Source of the DNA: Tistrella mobilis KA081020-065
GTDB taxonomy: Bacteria; Pseudomonadota; Alphaproteobacteria; Tistrellales; Tistrellaceae
Assembly (NCBI RefSeq): GCF_000264455.2
Contig: NC_017958.1
Coordinates: 496,001-560,000 of the forward strand
Length of the DNA stretch: 64,000 nucleotides
Direction: 5' to 3'
Shown: positions 61,266 to 64,000 of the stretch, piece by piece
Position numbering within the stretch: position 1 is the first letter of the stretch
Layout of the letters: each line of letters starts with the position of its first letter
Program-made: the position numbers and the translations under genes
Notes under the pieces: generated by a model
What the model was told of the DNA's origin: nothing
The model's input: only the letters and a program-made list of their open reading frames with translations
The model's database searches: none

Positions 61266-61913
61266 ATGCTCGATCCGATGAAGGTGCCGCAAGGCGGCTA
61301 CAACCAGGAATACCGTCAGCATCCCAAATTCCCCGGCGGCTACATATACAGCCATGCCGGCGGCGATTACGATGCCTGGATGAACGCGGTCTATCCACTG
61401 CTGCCCGATCGGGTCGCCTTCGGCGATCCCGATGCGCCCGCAGCCCTGGTGAAGGATGAACCCGGCACCAATGGCGTGCCGCAGACGGCGGTGCTCTACC
61501 CCTATCCCGGCACGCCCCAGGCGGGTACGCCCTGGGCCTTCACCCTGATGGCAGGGCGGGCTGCGATCGATTTTCTGCTCATCGCCCGCATCCTGTTCAT
61601 TCAGCCGGTTTTGAACCCCGACGGCACGGCCAGCGCCTGGTCGTCGGGGCTGATCGAGCGTCACACCGAAACCACGCTGCTGGCCGGCAACACACTCACC
61701 GAACTGGTCGGCGACCAGGGCGATCGCTACGCCCTGGTCGCCTCCTTTCCCGGCGCCGACATCGACGATCTGCCGCCGCCCCCGCCCGGCTACAGCTATG
61801 ATAAGAAGCCGCTGGACCAGGATTTCACCCTGGTCTGCCGCCGCTTCGCCCATATCCTGATCACCGACGGCTACAACTTCCAGCGCTGGGACCAGGGCAA
61901 CGCGCCGGATTGA
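61266..61913 (+). CDS. Hypothetical protein
   Basis: The 215-residue soluble protein lacks a signal peptide or membrane helix. Features are GGYNQEYRQHPKFPGGYIYSHAG (abbreviated here as YNQEYRQHPKFPGG) near the start, a Pro-rich loop DDLPPPPPGYSYD and FQRWDQG near the end. I recognise no family. GGGGGAAGG lies just before the ATG at 61266. It stands alone between the dehydrogenase-like gene and a convergent chemoreceptor. Confidence 0.75.
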   Translation: MLDPMKVPQGGYNQEYRQHPKFPGGYIYSHAGGDYDAWMNAVYPLLPDRVAFGDPDAPAALVKDEPGTNGVPQTAVLYPYPGTPQAGTPWAFTLMAGRAAIDFLLIARILFIQPVLNPDGTASAWSSGLIERHTETTLLAGNTLTELVGDQGDRYALVASFPGADIDDLPPPPPGYSYDKKPLDQDFTLVCRRFAHILITDGYNFQRWDQGNAPD

Positions 61914-61918
61914 CCGGC

Positions 61919-63595
61919 TCAGACGCGAGCGATCGCCGCGACATACTCGTCCACCACCTGCTTCAGCGCCCGGGTCTGGCCGGCCAGCTCGCCAGCGGCG
62001 GTGTTCATCTCCGCCGCTGCATGGCCGGTCTGGCCGGCGGCATCGGCGATGCCCGAGATCGCGCGCAGCACTTCCGACGTGCCGGCCGATGCCTGCTGAG
62101 TGTTGCGGGCGATTTCCGCGGTCGCCGATACCTGTTCCTCCACAGCCGAGGCCACAGCGGTGGTCAGCGCCCCCACCTTGCCGATCGTGCCGGAAATCGA
62201 CCGGATGGCATCCACCGTTCGCCCGGTGGCACTGGTCGCCGCATCGATCTGAACCTGGATCTCTTCGGTTGCGCGCGCGGTCTGATTGGCCAGGTTCTTC
62301 ACCTCGGCCGCCACCACGGCGAAGCCCTTGCCGGCTTCGCCCGCACGTGCGGCCTCGATGGTGGCGTTCAGCGCCAGAAGATTGGTCTGGGCGGCGATCT
62401 GCTGGATCAGCTCGATCACGTCGCCGATCTTCTGGGCGTTCGTCGCCAGGTCCTGCACCGTATTGTCGGTGGTGCCGGCCTCGTCCACCGCAGCACGGCT
62501 CACATCCGCGGTCTCGGCCGTCCGGGCCCCCACCTCGCGCACCGATGCCGACAGCTCTTCCGCCGCCGTCGCCACGGTCTGGACATTGGCGGTCGCTTGT
62601 TCCGCCGCGGCCGCCACCGCCGTGCTGCGGCCGCTCTGCTCCTCTGCCGTGCGCGACAGGGCATCGGCGCTGCCGCGCACCTGTTCGGCCGCCCCCGACA
62701 GCGTCGAGACGATGCCGGCCACCCGGTTCACGAAGCCCTGGGTCAGCGCCTCGCGCCGCGCACGCTCGGCCTCCTGCGTCGCCTGCGCCTGCACCTGTTC
62801 GGCCGCCAGCCGGTCGGCCTCGATCAGCCCGGCACGGAAGGTCTCGACCGATTTGGCCATGGCGCCGATCTCGTCGCCACGATCGGCACCGGGGATGGTG
62901 ATGCCCGTCTCACGCGCCGCAAGCCGGTTCATCGCCTCGGTCATCCGCCGGATGGGCGTGGACACGCTGCGCATCATCAGCAGGGTCGCCGCGATCGCCA
63001 GCACAAGGCCGCCCCCCAGCGCCGCGATCAGCACGGTCATGCCGTTTTCGGCCGCACGCCTGGTCTGTTCGCCCGACCCAGCCGCGGCGGCCGAGTTGAA
63101 CTCGATCAGATCGTCGAGTTCACGGATCAGCAGCGTGCGGTTGGCCGCCGCGAACAATCCCCGCGCCCCATCCTGATCACCGGCACGAAGATCCGCCACC
63201 AGCGGCTCGTTGCGGGCAAGATAATCCGCCCAGGCGACCTTGACGCCCTCGAAGTGGCCGCGCTCCTCCTCGTTGGTAACCAAAGGCTCGTAGGCGGTCA
63301 GAAGCCCGCCGACCTGCTCGGCGGCTTTGGCCGCATCCGCAAGCCGATCCTTCACGTCCGCGTCTTCGGTAGCGATGATCGCCCCGGAAATATTGATGCG
63401 ATGTTCCGAGACCGCATTCTGCAGCCGCGCGATCAGCTTCAGGCTCGGCACGCGATTGTCCCGCAGATCGCCCGCCGCCTGGTCCAGAACCGACAACTGA
63501 GCAATACCCGACACACTCGTCGCGGCAATGACAAGCGTCAACGCCACGAACGCGACGATCAGCCTGGCGCCGATCGTCCATTTCGATGTCTTCAT
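61919..63595 (-). CDS. Membrane methyl-accepting chemotaxis protein (4HB sensor, HAMP)
   Basis: The 558-residue receptor has a first membrane helix (residues about 8-33), a periplasmic four-helix-bundle sensor (34-190), a second helix ([20 protein letters not shown]), a HAMP domain and a methyl-accepting signalling domain with the tip [21 protein letters not shown]. The unknown ligand would be sensed in the periplasm. It lies next to a second receptor of the same orientation, cut by the window end. Confidence 0.92.
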   Translation of the reverse strand: MKTSKWTIGARLIVAFVALTLVIAATSVSGIAQLSVLDQAAGDLRDNRVPSLKLIARLQNAVSEHRINISGAIIATEDADVKDRLADAAKAAEQVGGLLTAYEPLVTNEEERGHFEGVKVAWADYLARNEPLVADLRAGDQDGARGLFAAANRTLLIRELDDLIEFNSAAAAGSGEQTRRAAENGMTVLIAALGGGLVLAIAATLLMMRSVSTPIRRMTEAMNRLAARETGITIPGADRGDEIGAMAKSVETFRAGLIEADRLAAEQVQAQATQEAERARREALTQGFVNRVAGIVSTLSGAAEQVRGSADALSRTAEEQSGRSTAVAAAAEQATANVQTVATAAEELSASVREVGARTAETADVSRAAVDEAGTTDNTVQDLATNAQKIGDVIELIQQIAAQTNLLALNATIEAARAGEAGKGFAVVAAEVKNLANQTARATEEIQVQIDAATSATGRTVDAIRSISGTIGKVGALTTAVASAVEEQVSATAEIARNTQQASAGTSEVLRAISGIADAAGQTGHAAAEMNTAAGELAGQTRALKQVVDEYVAAIARV

Positions 63596-63752
63596 AAATA
63601 CTCGCTTATCTGGGGAGAAGCTCTGCGACGTACGTGCGCGGGCAGACACTCTTAAAAATAGACTCATTCAACAGTGTGGTTCAACATTTAAATCCGCGGA
63701 AATCTTCGGGCGAAATATTGTCAGGCGGCCCGATCTGGCCCAAAAAGAAACT

Positions 63753-63777
63753 GGCGGGCCTTATCGCAGGGCCCGCC
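63753..63777 (-). terminator. Rho-independent terminator of the partial chemoreceptor gene
   Basis: GGCGGGCC (63753-63760) and GGCCCGCC (63770-63777) form an 8-bp stem. On the minus strand it is followed by TTTCTTTTTGG. A separate perfect repeat GACGCAA-AC-TTGCGTC lies at 63812-63827, nearer the stop. No gene is seen in 63596-63839. Confidence 0.75.
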
Positions 63778-63839
63778 GGATCCGGAATCGAAGATATTCA
63801 TCGATACGACTGACGCAAACTTGCGTCGATTCAGCAATC

Positions 63840-64000
63840 TCAGACCTTGGCCACCTCGTCGACATAGCGGTCGACCACGTCTTTCAACTCGCGGGTCTTG
63901 CCGGCCAGGGCGCGCGATGCCCCGCTCATTTCCTCGGCCGACCGCCCGGTCAGCCCGGCGGCCGATGCGATGCCGGCAATCGATTCCAGCACTTCCGACG
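63840..64000 (-). CDS. Methyl-accepting chemotaxis protein, C-terminal end (partial)
   Basis: The last 53 codons are visible: EVLESIAGIASAAGL, EEMSGASRALAGK and ending VVDRYVDEVAKV. They correspond closely to the C-terminal end of the neighbouring receptor ([16 protein letters not shown] to [12 protein letters not shown]), so the two are paralogues. The sensor and membrane parts are outside the window. Confidence 0.9.
   Translation of the reverse strand, partial: SEVLESIAGIASAAGLTGRSAEEMSGASRALAGKTRELKDVVDRYVDEVAKV

Overview
The window is GC-rich (roughly 65-70 percent G+C by eye in most genes). It encodes proteins typical of a metabolically versatile alphaproteobacterium. Pointers are glycolate oxidase GlcDEF, ACC deaminase with its Lrp-type regulator, L36 of the 41-residue type, many ABC uptake systems, LysR/GntR/MocR regulators and cytosolic as well as membrane chemoreceptors. 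A Rhodospirillales-like soil, plant-associated or marine bacterium (for example a Tistrella relative) fits, but genus-level placement is a guess. No rRNA or tRNA gene was seen.

Layout. 1-5104: dipeptide/oligopeptide ABC transporter (binding protein cut by the window edge, two permeases, two ATPases). 5159-6843: divergent acdS/acdR. 6864-8282: type II NADH dehydrogenase. 8628-9054: a seven-repeat type I-C-like CRISPR array without cas genes, followed by an orphan ParD-like antitoxin and a double-PAS chemoreceptor. 11197-14214: polar amino-acid ABC transporter. 14487-16761: GntR regulator, allantoicase and ureidoglycolate lyase (purine/allantoin catabolism). 16755-21921: an AT-richer island bounded by a perfect 110-bp duplication of the 3' end of the ureidoglycolate lyase gene. 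It carries one leftward operon: NUDIX hydrolase, class II ribonucleotide-reductase-like enzyme, PfkB-type kinase, and a protein with a TIR-like C-terminal domain. 22043-25019: MocR regulator divergent from an MFS exporter. 24952-27998: Rrf2 regulator, HPr-kinase-like protein and sulfotransferase, then two unlisted 45-residue peptides and a third remnant that look like lasso-type RiPP precursors. 28005-32058: glcDEF, with glcF frameshifted in this sequence. 32266-39637: rpmJ, a methyltransferase, 61-bp tandem repeats, acyl-CoA ligase, acyl-CoA carboxylase and a fatty-acid desaturase. 39885-41253: an Abi/HEPN gene and an XRE regulator whose upstream regions share an operator-like sequence. 41972-45083: LodA/LodB-like quinoprotein oxidase pair. 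45297-48932: aldehyde dehydrogenase, hydroxyacid dehydrogenase and LysR. 49005-49949: a transposase scrap and a DUF1778/GNAT toxin-antitoxin pair whose toxin is frameshifted. 50079-54782: SsuABC/TauABC-like transporter, ureohydrolase and LysR. 54993-59974: DUF3100 permease pair, serine dehydratase, M20 amidohydrolase and LysR. 60111-64000: an isopropylmalate-dehydrogenase-like enzyme, an unknown protein and two chemoreceptors.

The ordinary parts describe a scavenger of peptides, amino acids, allantoin, ACC, glycolate and guanidino or sulfonate-type compounds. Two parts stand out as possibly undescribed. The first is the nucleotide-enzyme plus TIR-like island at 16.8-21.8 kb. The second is the kinase/sulfotransferase/tandem-precursor locus at 25.4-28.0 kb, where three predicted 14-residue cores all have Asp8 and a C-terminal Ser but no lasso protease or cyclase is encoded in the window.
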